Source of the DNA: CAZGLR01 sp964526635 | Lineage (GTDB): Bacteria; Zixibacteria; MSB-5A5; GN15; JAAZOE01 | DNA length: 9,830 nt | Assembly: GCA_964526635.1 (NCBI GenBank) | Contig: CAZGLR010000122.1 | Span: 1 to 9,830 of the forward strand | Direction of reading: 5' to 3' | Shown here: positions 1-7,084 of the stretch, piece after piece | Layout of the letters: each line of letters opens with the position of its first letter | Position numbering within the stretch: the first letter of the stretch is position 1 | Translations under genes and position numbers: made by a program | Notes under the pieces: generated by a model | What the model saw: the letters and a program-made list of their open reading frames with translations, nothing else | The model's database searches: none | Told to the model about the DNA's origin: nothing

Positions 1-114
1 GGTTTACGTTTTGATCGAGCTAACTTTCCCCATTCGAAAAGTAAAAAGTGTTACCATACTATCGTCGATCAATCCCGGCACCATTACCAACATAGCTCAT
101 CGTTTGCCGACGCC

Positions 115-159
115 AAAAAAAAATGCCCCGCTTCGGTGCAGGAAGCGGGGCAATTTTTT
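115..159 (-). terminator. Bidirectional rho-independent terminator
   Basis: A perfect 10-bp stem GCCCCGCTTC (125-134) / GAAGCGGGGC (142-151), extended by one T-A pair, encloses a 7-nt loop. It is flanked by nine A residues (115-123) and six T residues (154-159). Read on the minus strand, the hairpin is followed by nine U residues, a textbook terminator 45 nt after the stop codon of the secreted-protein gene. Read on the plus strand, it is followed by six U residues, so it could also stop transcription arriving from the left of the window. Confidence 0.93.
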
Positions 160-204
160 CAGATAAGCTGCTTTATCAAAGCTACATTATCAAAGCCTAT
201 CCCG

Positions 205-2781
205 TTACTTCATCAGGATCATCTTCTTCGTGGCCGTGAATGATTCAGCACTGGCCTTGTAGAAGTACATACCGGAAGCAACTGTGCCACCCGAGTTGTC
301 AGTACCATCCCAGATCACGTTAACCGTAGAGGCCGCATCGTGACCGGCGAAGGTCTTGACTACCTGACCGGTGACGTTATAAATCGTCAGCGTCCATTCG
401 GATTCGAACGGGAGGCTGAGCGAAATCGTCGTGGTCGGGTTAAACGGGTTCGGATAGTTCTGAGCCAGTTCGTACTCGGACGGCAGGATGCCGATCGAAA
501 CTTCAAGCTCAGCACCATTGTAGTCAGCCATGTCAACATCAACCAGTTCGAGGGTACCGTTGACCGGGATGGACAACAGGTTACCTTCGATGATTTCCAT
601 ACTTTCTTCGATGTCGAGGACGAGGACACGAAGTTCATCGTCGTTGACATTGTAGATGAAGTTGTAATCGCTGGTCGGTTCACCAACGATGCCGTCGACG
701 TGGAACGTCAACAGAGCGGCACCAGCGGTGATCGAGGACCGATATTCGACATTCATCTGACCATTAATCTGCTGCGCGGTAACCGTCACGTTTTCAGCCG
801 GAGCCGGTTTCGGATACGGGAGGGCGTCGCCCTGGATAACGCGGACCAGGTAAACCAGGTCGGCGATCGACAGGGTCTGACCGTCCTTATTCACATCCGA
901 AGCCGCGATCGAGGCTTCAACATGATCGTTGAAAGCGCTGAGGCCGTTGATGAAGTACGAAGAGTACATAACAGCGTCAGCAATTTCGTGGGCGATACCG
1001 TTGACGTTGATGTCGCCAGGGGCATCAATGTCTTCGGAGCAGATAATGTCAAAACCACCAGTGACGAAGTCAATAGCGCGAAGCGGGTATTCCTTGTCAC
1101 CGATGAGACAGCTGCTTGGCGCGCCGGTGTAGCTCGGCAGCGGACCGTGGTTGGTGATATCGCCGACATAAGGATCGAAGCTCAGGACTTTGCGTTCCAG
1201 GAAGAGCGTGTCACCTTCTTTAGACGAGATCGTGTTGTCGCCACAATCCAGCCAGAACCATTCGACCGGGGCATACATGCATTCGAAGGTACGGTCGTTG
1301 GTCACCAGGAACTTCAGGGTGAACAACTGGTTGAAGCCGCCTTCGTTGTTGAAGCAATCAGGATGCCACGGGCCGTTGTTGGTTTCGGCAAGGGCTACCA
1401 CCCGGACCAGGCCGGACGGACAGCCGCCATCGCAGTTGCCACTGGCGCCATTGCGATAGGTGAAATATTCCCATTCGCAATTGGTCAGCAGATTACCCAT
1501 TTCGGCGGAAACGAAAGTCAGCGCCGAAGCGTCATAGGCAATCAGGAAGTCGAAACCGCCCATTTCCATCGTCGTGTAGGCGTCGTCGAGCGTGACATTC
1601 AGGTCATAGTAATGACCCTGCAGCACGGCTTCCATCTTCTGGATGGAAACTTCAAACGTCGGTTCCACGGTGATGGTAAAGGAACAGGTGTCGGCATTGA
1701 CGGTATTACAGGCGTCGAGGTTGGCGCCATCAGTGACAATCACTGTAGCAGTCCATGTGCCGATGTAGGCCACTTCCTCGAGGATATCCCAGGTAAATTC
1801 GCCGGTGCCGGCGTCCACGGAGGGAGCACCCGGGCCGGTAAAGCCGCCAAGGGTGTACNNNNNNNNNNTAAGAGCAGACGGGCCGGCGTCAGGATCGACG
1901 GCGGTGGCTGTCGCGCTTAAAATAACACCCCACAGAGTGGTGATGTTGTCGGGGCAAGTGATAACCGGAGCTTCGTTGGTCACCGAAATGACAAACGTAC
2001 ACTCGTCGGTACCACCATATGCGTCGGCTACTTCAATGGTGACCGTGTTGCAACCAATGTTTGCACCGTTCGGAACGAACTGATACAAACCACTTGCGCT
2101 CACGGTACCGGGACCATCGACCTTCGAGAAGGTCAACGCATCGCAACCACATGCCAGATCAGGGTCATCGGCTGTCAGCTGAATCGAATAGACGTCTTTC
2201 CACGACATTTCGAAATCAGCCGGGCAATTGGTGAATGACGGATCGGCGTTGACGATATTAATACCACCAGCATTGATTGTCGGCAGAATCAGATTCGCAT
2301 CGGAGTCGACAAACGCGGTCTCATAGGGAGCCACGACAGCGCCTTCGATGGTCATCGAACCCAGCAAACAGTCAGTATCAAGAGTCAGCTCGAGCTGACC
2401 GATCTGACCATCACCGACACCCAAATCAGTACCGGTCAGCTTGACCGCACCAAAACGGAATACGTCATTGGTGGGAGCATCGAGATACTGCAGGCTGTAA
2501 CGGAGATCGAGAATATTGGAAAGCGACAGCCGGTCATCAAAGATGAGATCCGTAACGGTAGCATCAATGCCACCGGCAACCGTCTGACCAACAATATCAA
2601 TCGCCGCCAAGTCAACGTCGTTCGCTACAATCACCGGAATATAGACCTTGGTACCAGCGGGAGAGGGGCAAATCGAAGTGGATCCGTATGTAATCGTATT
2701 CTGAGCAAATCCGAATGAGGCCGAGACCAGAATCAGGAACGAGGTCAGCAATGATAATGTAAGTAGCTTGTTATGCTTCAT
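205..2781 (-). CDS. Secreted multidomain protein with cohesin-like, dockerin-like and T9SS sorting domains
   Basis: This 858-residue protein is exported across the inner membrane and probably carried across the outer membrane by a type IX-like system. The signal peptide covers residues 1-26 (cleavage likely after GFA). Modules in order: a cohesin-like beta-sandwich (about 28-175); two Ig/cadherin-like repeats (about 180-268 and 270-373) with PDxx and VTxExAPVI-type linkers; a second cohesin-like module (about 376-545); a dockerin-like segment (about 588-655) with two calcium-loop motifs, GDINVNG at 589 and SDVNKDG at 628; a third weak cohesin-like beta region (about 665-770); and a type A sorting domain from about 772 (LAQNYPNPFNP, then WDGTDNSGGxVASGMYFYK near the C-terminus). 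It is unusually rich in cysteine, suggesting disulfides. The ATG at 2781 has the Shine-Dalgarno AAAGGAG 7 nt upstream. Ten Ns (1859-1868, residues 305-308) lie in the second Ig-like repeat. The frame agrees on both sides, but the true gap length is unknown. Its ligand and exact role are unknown. Domain calls are from sequence style, not a search. Confidence 0.9.
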   Translation of the reverse strand: MKHNKLLTLSLLTSFLILVSASFGFAQNTITYGSTSICPSPAGTKVYIPVIVANDVDLAAIDIVGQTVAGGIDATVTDLIFDDRLSLSNILDLRYSLQYLDAPTNDVFRFGAVKLTGTDLGVGDGQIGQLELTLDTDCLLGSMTIEGAVVAPYETAFVDSDANLILPTINAGGINIVNADPSFTNCPADFEMSWKDVYSIQLTADDPDLACGCDALTFSKVDGPGTVSASGLYQFVPNGANIGCNTVTIEVADAYGGTDECTFVISVTNEAPVITCPDNITTLWGVILSATATAVDPDAGPSALXXXXYTLGGFTGPGAPSVDAGTGEFTWDILEEVAYIGTWTATVIVTDGANLDACNTVNADTCSFTITVEPTFEVSIQKMEAVLQGHYYDLNVTLDDAYTTMEMGGFDFLIAYDASALTFVSAEMGNLLTNCEWEYFTYRNGASGNCDGGCPSGLVRVVALAETNNGPWHPDCFNNEGGFNQLFTLKFLVTNDRTFECMYAPVEWFWLDCGDNTISSKEGDTLFLERKVLSFDPYVGDITNHGPLPSYTGAPSSCLIGDKEYPLRAIDFVTGGFDIICSEDIDAPGDINVNGIAHEIADAVMYSSYFINGLSAFNDHVEASIAASDVNKDGQTLSIADLVYLVRVIQGDALPYPKPAPAENVTVTAQQINGQMNVEYRSSITAGAALLTFHVDGIVGEPTSDYNFIYNVNDDELRVLVLDIEESMEIIEGNLLSIPVNGTLELVDVDMADYNGAELEVSIGILPSEYELAQNYPNPFNPTTTISLSLPFESEWTLTIYNVTGQVVKTFAGHDAASTVNVIWDGTDNSGGTVASGMYFYKASAESFTATKKMILMK
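1859..1868. other. Assembly gap of ten Ns
   Basis: Ten consecutive Ns interrupt the secreted-protein gene inside its second Ig-like repeat. The reading frame is the same on both flanks, so the gene is probably intact, but a fixed-length gap may hide missing repeats. Tandem Ig-like repeats often collapse or break in short-read assembly. Confidence 0.98.
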
Positions 2782-2856
2782 TACATTGCTCCTTTGAATT
2801 TAGTTCAATATGGCACCACCTGAGCAGTACCACACTGAAGTCACCTTTTTACCTAA

Positions 2857-2872
2857 AACCTTGCAAAAGGTT
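2857..2872 (-). repeat. Small perfect hairpin in the 5' leader
   Basis: AACCTT (2857-2862) and AAGGTT (2867-2872) are perfectly complementary around a GCAA loop, 75 bp upstream of the secreted-protein start. On the minus strand it is followed by TT, too few for a firm terminator. It could be an operator or leader structure. Confidence 0.35.
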
Positions 2873-3108
2873 AACTTAAGCATAAACAGAGTACGTCCAC
2901 CGGCGGCCGGCACTACGGCACGACACCCGACAGCCGCATCTGCTTGGTTTCTCCAGTCAAATACATCGCTACTCGTTTAGTAAAAAGGGCTTTTGTAAGA
3001 GCATGTTGTCCCTGCGGTAAAAAAGCAGGTCCGAAATGTAAAGCTACTAAGGTGCTGTTGGAACTATAAATTGGTGCGTAACACAACTTATCCCTAGACA
3101 TCAAAAAA

Positions 3109-3133
3109 CTAATACATTCCGGCGAATTGTCAA
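3109..3133 (-). promoter_or_regulatory. Candidate promoter for the secreted-protein gene
   Basis: On the minus strand a perfect -35 hexamer TTGACA (3128-3133) is followed after 13 nt by TATTAG (3109-3114), preceded by CCGGAATG. The spacing is short for a standard sigma70 promoter, so the real -10 may differ. The position, just past the putative terminator of the upstream gene, fits a separate transcript for the secreted protein. Confidence 0.3.
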
Positions 3134-3144
3134 GATATTTCTTG

Positions 3145-3178
3145 GTGCAAAAAATGCACAAAAGCCCTAAAAACGGGC
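3145..3178 (-). terminator. Possible terminator of the helical-protein/barrel operon
   Basis: Two hairpins sit at the 3' end of the barrel gene. GCCC/GGGC (3164-3167 / 3175-3178, loop of 7) overlaps the stop codon and is followed on the minus strand by TTTTG. Next comes GTGCA/TGCAC (3145-3149 / 3155-3159), whose 5-nt loop is all U in the RNA and forms the core of a longer T run. The stems are short (4-5 bp), so this is a weak terminator at best. Confidence 0.4.
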
Positions 3179-4516
3179 AGTTAGACCAATTGATACTAAA
3201 AGCAGATTGGAATTATCCTCTCTGACCGCATGATATTCAAATTCACCATCAAATAAGATATTCAGCGCAATATATTCAGTAAACGAATAGGACGCCACCA
3301 AGGACGCCGATAAAAAGTTGTAAGACGTTAGTATATCATCGTTTTGAACATATTCACGATGCCCGAATGTCCCCTCGATATCGAAGAAAAAATCTCCCAA
3401 ACCCAGATACCCGCCAGTCAGTCCGAACTCACCCTCGGTATAACTCTCATCAAAACTCCCCTCAATATCATCATAGGGCTCCTCCGTCCGATACGCGATT
3501 TTACCTACCGGCCCCAAGCTCCAGTCAGATAACGAGTTGACGAATTTAACCTGTGTCTTTATCAGCGTATAATCACGATTTATAATATCGGTAAACGCAT
3601 AGCCATAGTGCTCCAGATATAAACTCAAAGAACCATCCCACCTGCCGCCCAGATCTATCGTCCCGCGACCACGTACATAAAACGCGGTGAAATCATCTTC
3701 TCCACCCCCTTTATTGTAATCCTTGAGTTGTACTTCACCTTCGAAACTGACATAGGTTGCCAGCGAGACATAGATATACTCGGCCAGAAAACGGAGATCA
3801 TTGTAATCGGCCTCCAATGAATCAGGCACCCGACGATGACTGAAACCGGCCGACCAGGATATCTGATGATCCATATTTCCCAGAAAAAAATCTCCGCCCA
3901 GACGGGTCTGCCAGAGATTATAATCGTAATTCCGATAACCGGATATAGACGTCGTTGCGGAATTATCATTCGCCACGGAATCACCAATCTGATCTTCGGC
4001 GAACGAAACCGCTTCTACACTCAATCGGGTATTCAGACGGATCCGGTTGCTGAGGGCCGTCCGGCCAAGGAGTTCGCCCCGATAATAATTATAGCCGACA
4101 TTGAGATAGGCGTCGGCCTCATCCTGATCATAGGGTGATTTGTTTTCGAATTTGCCTCTAAGACGGAGATTGTTTCGGGTATCACCAAGAAGATAAATTC
4201 CCTCGGCCCGGGAGAGAAAACGGTCCCCGGACAGTTCAAAATCGGCTTTGAGATTAATCAGATTATCCGGCAGATTGACCGACAATCCGACGTCCGTACG
4301 AAAGATCATGTCGGTGATCTGGTCGGTGGCCAGCACCCATCGCTCGATTGGATCGTTGGTCGTGGTATCGAAAATAGCGTCGTAATATTCCTGCGAAATC
4401 GCCTGATATTCAATTGTCGAAGAGGCCGTAAAAGCATGGCTGGTCGAATCGGCAACGGCACTGCCGGCTGCGGCAAGAAGTACTATCAGGCAGAGGACAC
4501 CGATTTGGCGGATCAC
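3167..4516 (-). CDS. Predicted outer-membrane beta-barrel protein
   Basis: A 449-residue protein with a clear signal peptide (residues 1-22, ending AVA before DS). The rest alternates hydrophobic and polar residues in strand-length blocks rich in Tyr, Phe, Gly, Asp and Arg, for example LNVGYNYYRGELLG and FFFDIEGTFGHREYV. It ends in ...SIGLTARF; a terminal Phe on an amphipathic last strand is the usual BAM recognition feature of outer-membrane barrels. I do not recognise the family. The start is GTG at 4516: its Shine-Dalgarno-like AGGGA overlaps the TAG stop of the upstream gene, and only 9 nt separate the two genes, which implies translational coupling. The protein is probably a partner of the helical periplasmic protein encoded just before it. 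A porin, channel or capsule/polysaccharide-export barrel are all possible. Confidence 0.8.
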   Translation of the reverse strand: MIRQIGVLCLIVLLAAAGSAVADSTSHAFTASSTIEYQAISQEYYDAIFDTTTNDPIERWVLATDQITDMIFRTDVGLSVNLPDNLINLKADFELSGDRFLSRAEGIYLLGDTRNNLRLRGKFENKSPYDQDEADAYLNVGYNYYRGELLGRTALSNRIRLNTRLSVEAVSFAEDQIGDSVANDNSATTSISGYRNYDYNLWQTRLGGDFFLGNMDHQISWSAGFSHRRVPDSLEADYNDLRFLAEYIYVSLATYVSFEGEVQLKDYNKGGGEDDFTAFYVRGRGTIDLGGRWDGSLSLYLEHYGYAFTDIINRDYTLIKTQVKFVNSLSDWSLGPVGKIAYRTEEPYDDIEGSFDESYTEGEFGLTGGYLGLGDFFFDIEGTFGHREYVQNDDILTSYNFLSASLVASYSFTEYIALNILFDGEFEYHAVREDNSNLLLVSIGLTARF

Positions 4517-4525
4517 GAATTTTCC

Positions 4526-5578
4526 CTATTCTCCCAGCAGGTCAGACACCCGGTCAACTGTCTGGCGTGCAGCCTGGAGCTGTACCGTGGCCTTTTGATG
4601 ATCACCGGCGCGATAGGCCTCTTCGGCGCGATCAAGATGATCCAGGGCAGCGCGATATAGACGCTCAATTCTGGTGTTACCGGACAACTGAACCTTCTCG
4701 GTCAAAAGCTCCGCCTGACGCCGTATCGCCTGATAGGTCTGTTCGATACGGGCCGGCTCCCGGATTTCCTCGGATAATTCAGCAAGTTGTTCGACAGCGC
4801 TCTGGAGCGTATTAACGGCAGCTTCAAGACGGCCCTCGGCGGCGATGTCATCGGCACGCTCCCGATTCCGTTCAGCCTGGTCGAGTTGAATTCGTACGTC
4901 GGGATCGTTTTGCGAGGCACTCAACTGGATACGGTCGCGTAAGGTAAAATAGCGATCACCCAGCGCATTATACCGTCTTCGCAATTCCATGTAGCCGCCG
5001 ACATCCTCGATCAGCTTTTCCAGCGCCTTACGCGCCTGCAGGGTCATCTGCAACGACATTTTCAGGCGGCCATTGTGAAACAACTCGGTGGCGCGCTGCT
5101 GCTTTTCATGTATCGAGTCGAGCAGCATCAGCGCCTGCTCGGGCGTATCCATGGAAACCTGTTCATTGACCCGGGCCAGCATGTTGTCGGTTTTCTCCAA
5201 CTCACGCCGGACATAGCCTTCATTGGCATCGGCCTGACGGGTCAGGGCGATTGCCCGCTGCGCCCGTTCGCGGGCATTGAGTGTATATTTGCCGGCCGTA
5301 ATGGCCATGACATCGGTGACAGTCCCGGAATTGACCAGATTCCTGGCCCGTGTCTGAAGACGGACCGCCATCTCGAGCTGATTGCGGGCCCGTTCCGAGC
5401 CGCTTTCGATCACGACTTCTTTGGCCCGCTCGATGACCATGTCGGTCTTTTCCAGGGCCTGGGCCAGAAGCTGACGGTCATTACCGGGACCATGCTGGGC
5501 CAGGGCCACCCCGCCAAGCAGCATCATCAGTACCAGGGCCGTGGTCAACCGTCGCATTATCGTTACCTTATGCCTCAT
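4526..5578 (-). CDS. Periplasmic all-helical repeat protein (unknown family)
   Basis: A 350-residue protein when started at the ATG at 5578, which has AAAGGA 6 nt upstream. A longer open frame to 5647 exists, but its extra N-terminus lacks a signal peptide and would begin about where I place the transcript start. The next ATG (5557) also has a weak AAGG site. The signal peptide covers about residues 1-27 (hydrophobic ALVLMMLLGGVALA, cut before QHGPG). The mature part is almost entirely helical, rich in Ala, Glu, Arg, Leu and Gln, with no membrane segment. It consists of four related units of about 75-85 residues starting near 38, 123, 196 and 276: a first helix (LEKTD at 42-46 and again at 127-131), a loop, then two helices joined by a Gly turn (NSG, HNG, AEG, RAG). 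This resembles TPR-like or coiled-coil adaptor repeats. It is co-translated with the downstream barrel. Function is unknown; a periplasmic scaffold or adaptor is the natural guess. Confidence 0.85.
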   Translation of the reverse strand: MRHKVTIMRRLTTALVLMMLLGGVALAQHGPGNDRQLLAQALEKTDMVIERAKEVVIESGSERARNQLEMAVRLQTRARNLVNSGTVTDVMAITAGKYTLNARERAQRAIALTRQADANEGYVRRELEKTDNMLARVNEQVSMDTPEQALMLLDSIHEKQQRATELFHNGRLKMSLQMTLQARKALEKLIEDVGGYMELRRRYNALGDRYFTLRDRIQLSASQNDPDVRIQLDQAERNRERADDIAAEGRLEAAVNTLQSAVEQLAELSEEIREPARIEQTYQAIRRQAELLTEKVQLSGNTRIERLYRAALDHLDRAEEAYRAGDHQKATVQLQAARQTVDRVSDLLGE

Positions 5579-5585
5579 AAGCCGT

Positions 5586-5650
5586 CCTTTGTACATATTC
5601 TCTGGCCACAATACCTCAAGTTTTATGCCGAAACAGCAATCGTACAAAGG
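5586..5650 (-). promoter_or_regulatory. Inverted repeat that pairs with the ribosome-binding site
   Basis: A perfect 9-bp inverted repeat, CCTTTGTAC (plus-strand 5586-5594) and GTACAAAGG (5642-5650), is separated by 47 nt. In the minus-strand mRNA the first arm would lie almost at the predicted 5' end and the second arm contains AAAGG of the Shine-Dalgarno AAAGGA (5585-5590). Pairing would hide the ribosome-binding site for the 5578 start, leaving the ATG 7 nt downstream of the stem. This could act as a translational switch, or the repeat could be a two-site operator in DNA. Confidence 0.4.
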
Positions 5651-5660
5651 CAGTCGTAAG

Positions 5661-5687
5661 ATATTATCCGGCAGCGTTATCTGTCAA
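5661..5687 (-). promoter_or_regulatory. Candidate sigma70-type promoter for the helical-protein/barrel operon
   Basis: On the minus strand a perfect -35 TTGACA (5682-5687) precedes TAATAT (5661-5666) by 15 nt, or the overlapping GATAAT by 13 nt. Transcription would start near 5653, giving a leader of about 75 nt before the ATG at 5578. The sequence just before the -10 is CCGGA, as in the candidate promoter at 3109-3133. Confidence 0.45.
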
Positions 5688-5732
5688 TATCTCTCTGGCC
5701 GGTACAATACTGTCTCGTACCCCGACGGCCAT

Positions 5733-5752
5733 CTGTACCCTGGGGGACACAG
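5733..5752 (-). repeat. Hairpin immediately after the response-regulator stop codon
   Basis: CTGT (5733-5736) pairs with ACAG (5749-5752), continuing with a G-U pair and a CCC/GGG helix around a CCA loop after a one-base bulge. It begins directly after the TAA. There is no T run after it, so it is not a classical intrinsic terminator, but it could protect the 3' end or slow polymerase. Confidence 0.35.
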
Positions 5753-7084
5753 TTATGGTTCGATATCATGGACATTCATCCGTGAATATAGACGGCGCCG
5801 GGTAATACCCAGCAGTCTGGCGGCTTCGGTTTTGTTATTGCCGGTGCGCTTGAGCGCTTCCAGAATTTGCTCTTTTTCGCTTTCGCCCAGCGACTTAACA
5901 CCAACCGATGCGGCCGGATCCGACGGCGCCAGGTCCTCATAATCAATCGAAATACACCCCGGATTGATCGGCTCATCACCAGCCAGAATCACCGCTCGAT
6001 CAAGGATATTCTTCAGCTCCCGGATATTGCCCGGCCAGTGATAGGCCATGAGCATCTGTTCCACCTCACGGTCCAGATCGGGATATGCAAATCCTTTCTT
6101 TTCGAGGAAATAGCGAGCCAGAAGCGGGATATCCTCCCTGCGCTGTCTTAACGCTGGCAGCGCGATAGGAAAGACATTGATCCGGAAAAACAGATCCTCT
6201 CGAAACCGGCCGTCTTTGACCATTGCCTTCAGATCGCGATTAGTGGCAGTCAATAACCTGACATCGATTTTGACCGGATCAACTCCGCCGACCCGGACCA
6301 TCTGTTTTTCCTCCAATACCCGCAACAACTTAGCCTGAATCGAAGCCGACATTTCACCGATTTCATCGAGAAAAATTGTGCCGGTATCGGCCAGCTCAAA
6401 ACGGCCTGGTTTGCGCTTGATCGCGCCGGTAAAGGCTCCCCGTTCGTGACCAAACAACTCCGATTCCAGTAACGTCTCGGTCAATGCCGCGCAGTTGACA
6501 GCAATAAACGGCCGGCTTTTCCGGTTCGACTTTTCATGGATCATGCGCGCGGCCAGTTCTTTGCCGCTGCCGGATTCACCGGTGATCATCACTGCGGCAT
6601 CGGTCTTTGCTACTTTATCTATCAGATCGACAAATGCTTTCGTGGCCGGAGCTTGCCCGATAAATTTGTCATAGGCCAGTTGCTCAAAGTCTTGCTCGCG
6701 CATCTCCTTGAGATGTTCGGTTTTGCGATGCGCCAGAAGGCGCCAGACCAGCATGGTCAGCTCTTCGAGCGGAAATGGTTTAACCAGATAATCCGCCGCG
6801 CCCTTTTTCATCGCCTCGACAGCATTTTTGACCTCGGCAAAGGCGGTCATCAAAACGACAATCGTCTCCGGTCGATGCTCCGTAATCCAGGCCAGGATCT
6901 GCATGCCGTCGGGGGCCGGATAACGGATATCGGAAACGACCAGATCATAAATCCGCGACTGTAAGAGTGACATCGCTTCCTTGCCATTGGCAGCTGTGTC
7001 GACATCATGCCCTTCGTCAGTCAGGTTGGCCGAGATCAAAAGGGTCATCTTGGGCTCATCATCAATTACCAGTATGCGGCTCAT
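5753..7084 (-). CDS. NtrC-family sigma54-dependent response regulator
   Basis: A 443-residue transcription activator with all three standard parts. The receiver domain (about 1-120) has the acidic pair D8/D9, phosphoacceptor D52, T80 and K102. The AAA+ sigma54-interaction domain (about 140-370) shows Walker A GESGSGKE (169-176), the sigma54-contacting loop GAFTGA (216-221) and Walker B GTIFLDE (235-241), followed by arginine-finger-type motifs around FREDLFFR. The Fis-type helix-turn-helix is near the C-terminus (about 400-435, NNKTEAARLLGITRRRLYSR). When phosphorylated it should oligomerise and open sigma54 promoters by ATP hydrolysis. The ATG overlaps the kinase stop by 4 bp (ATGA), and GAGGAG (7092-7097) lies 7 nt upstream inside the kinase gene. 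No key residue is missing. Its target genes are not evident from sequence; the envelope operon downstream is the nearest candidate. Confidence 0.96.
   Translation of the reverse strand: MSRILVIDDEPKMTLLISANLTDEGHDVDTAANGKEAMSLLQSRIYDLVVSDIRYPAPDGMQILAWITEHRPETIVVLMTAFAEVKNAVEAMKKGAADYLVKPFPLEELTMLVWRLLAHRKTEHLKEMREQDFEQLAYDKFIGQAPATKAFVDLIDKVAKTDAAVMITGESGSGKELAARMIHEKSNRKSRPFIAVNCAALTETLLESELFGHERGAFTGAIKRKPGRFELADTGTIFLDEIGEMSASIQAKLLRVLEEKQMVRVGGVDPVKIDVRLLTATNRDLKAMVKDGRFREDLFFRINVFPIALPALRQRREDIPLLARYFLEKKGFAYPDLDREVEQMLMAYHWPGNIRELKNILDRAVILAGDEPINPGCISIDYEDLAPSDPAASVGVKSLGESEKEQILEALKRTGNNKTEAARLLGITRRRLYSRMNVHDIEP

Larger units (their letters stand above)
2782..3166 (-). other. Non-coding leader / intergenic region upstream of the secreted protein
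   Basis: These 385 bp lie between the barrel gene and the secreted-protein gene. They hold hairpins near the barrel stop, a candidate promoter around 3109-3133, a small hairpin CCTGC/GCAGG (3011-3029, 9-nt loop), a second hairpin AACCTT-GCAA-AAGGTT (2857-2872) and the RBS at 2789-2795. Composition changes sharply: about 2898-2945 is very GC-rich (CCGGCGGCCGG), while 2945-3160 is AT-rich. If transcription begins near 3102, the mRNA leader exceeds 300 nt, long enough for a structured regulatory element. I could not match it to a known riboswitch class; it lacks, for example, the GACGCAAAGCC core of the c-di-GMP-I aptamer. The 82-codon open frame here is not credible as a gene. Confidence 0.5.

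Noticed and set aside
340..1920. A 526-codon open frame on the plus strand opposite the secreted-protein gene.
   Set aside because: It is an antisense shadow caused by codon choice in the real gene. It runs through the N gap, is rich in Arg, Val, Asp and Gly without domain features, and lies opposite a protein with signal peptide, repeats and sorting domain.
2913..3161. An 82-codon minus-strand open frame in the leader region.
   Set aside because: It needs a TTG start without an RBS, overlaps the barrel terminator hairpins and the candidate promoter, and shows no domain or coding-type composition. A gene remnant is possible but cannot be supported.
5579..5647. A longer N-terminus for the helical repeat protein starting at 5647.
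   Set aside because: It would put 23 extra residues in front of an obvious signal peptide, starts next to the predicted transcript start, and lacks an RBS, while the ATG at 5578 has AAAGGA at good spacing.
5579..5752. A sigma54 promoter for the envelope operon.
   Set aside because: TGGCC occurs more than once on the minus strand, but none has GC ten bases further on; the TTGACA element is the better promoter candidate.
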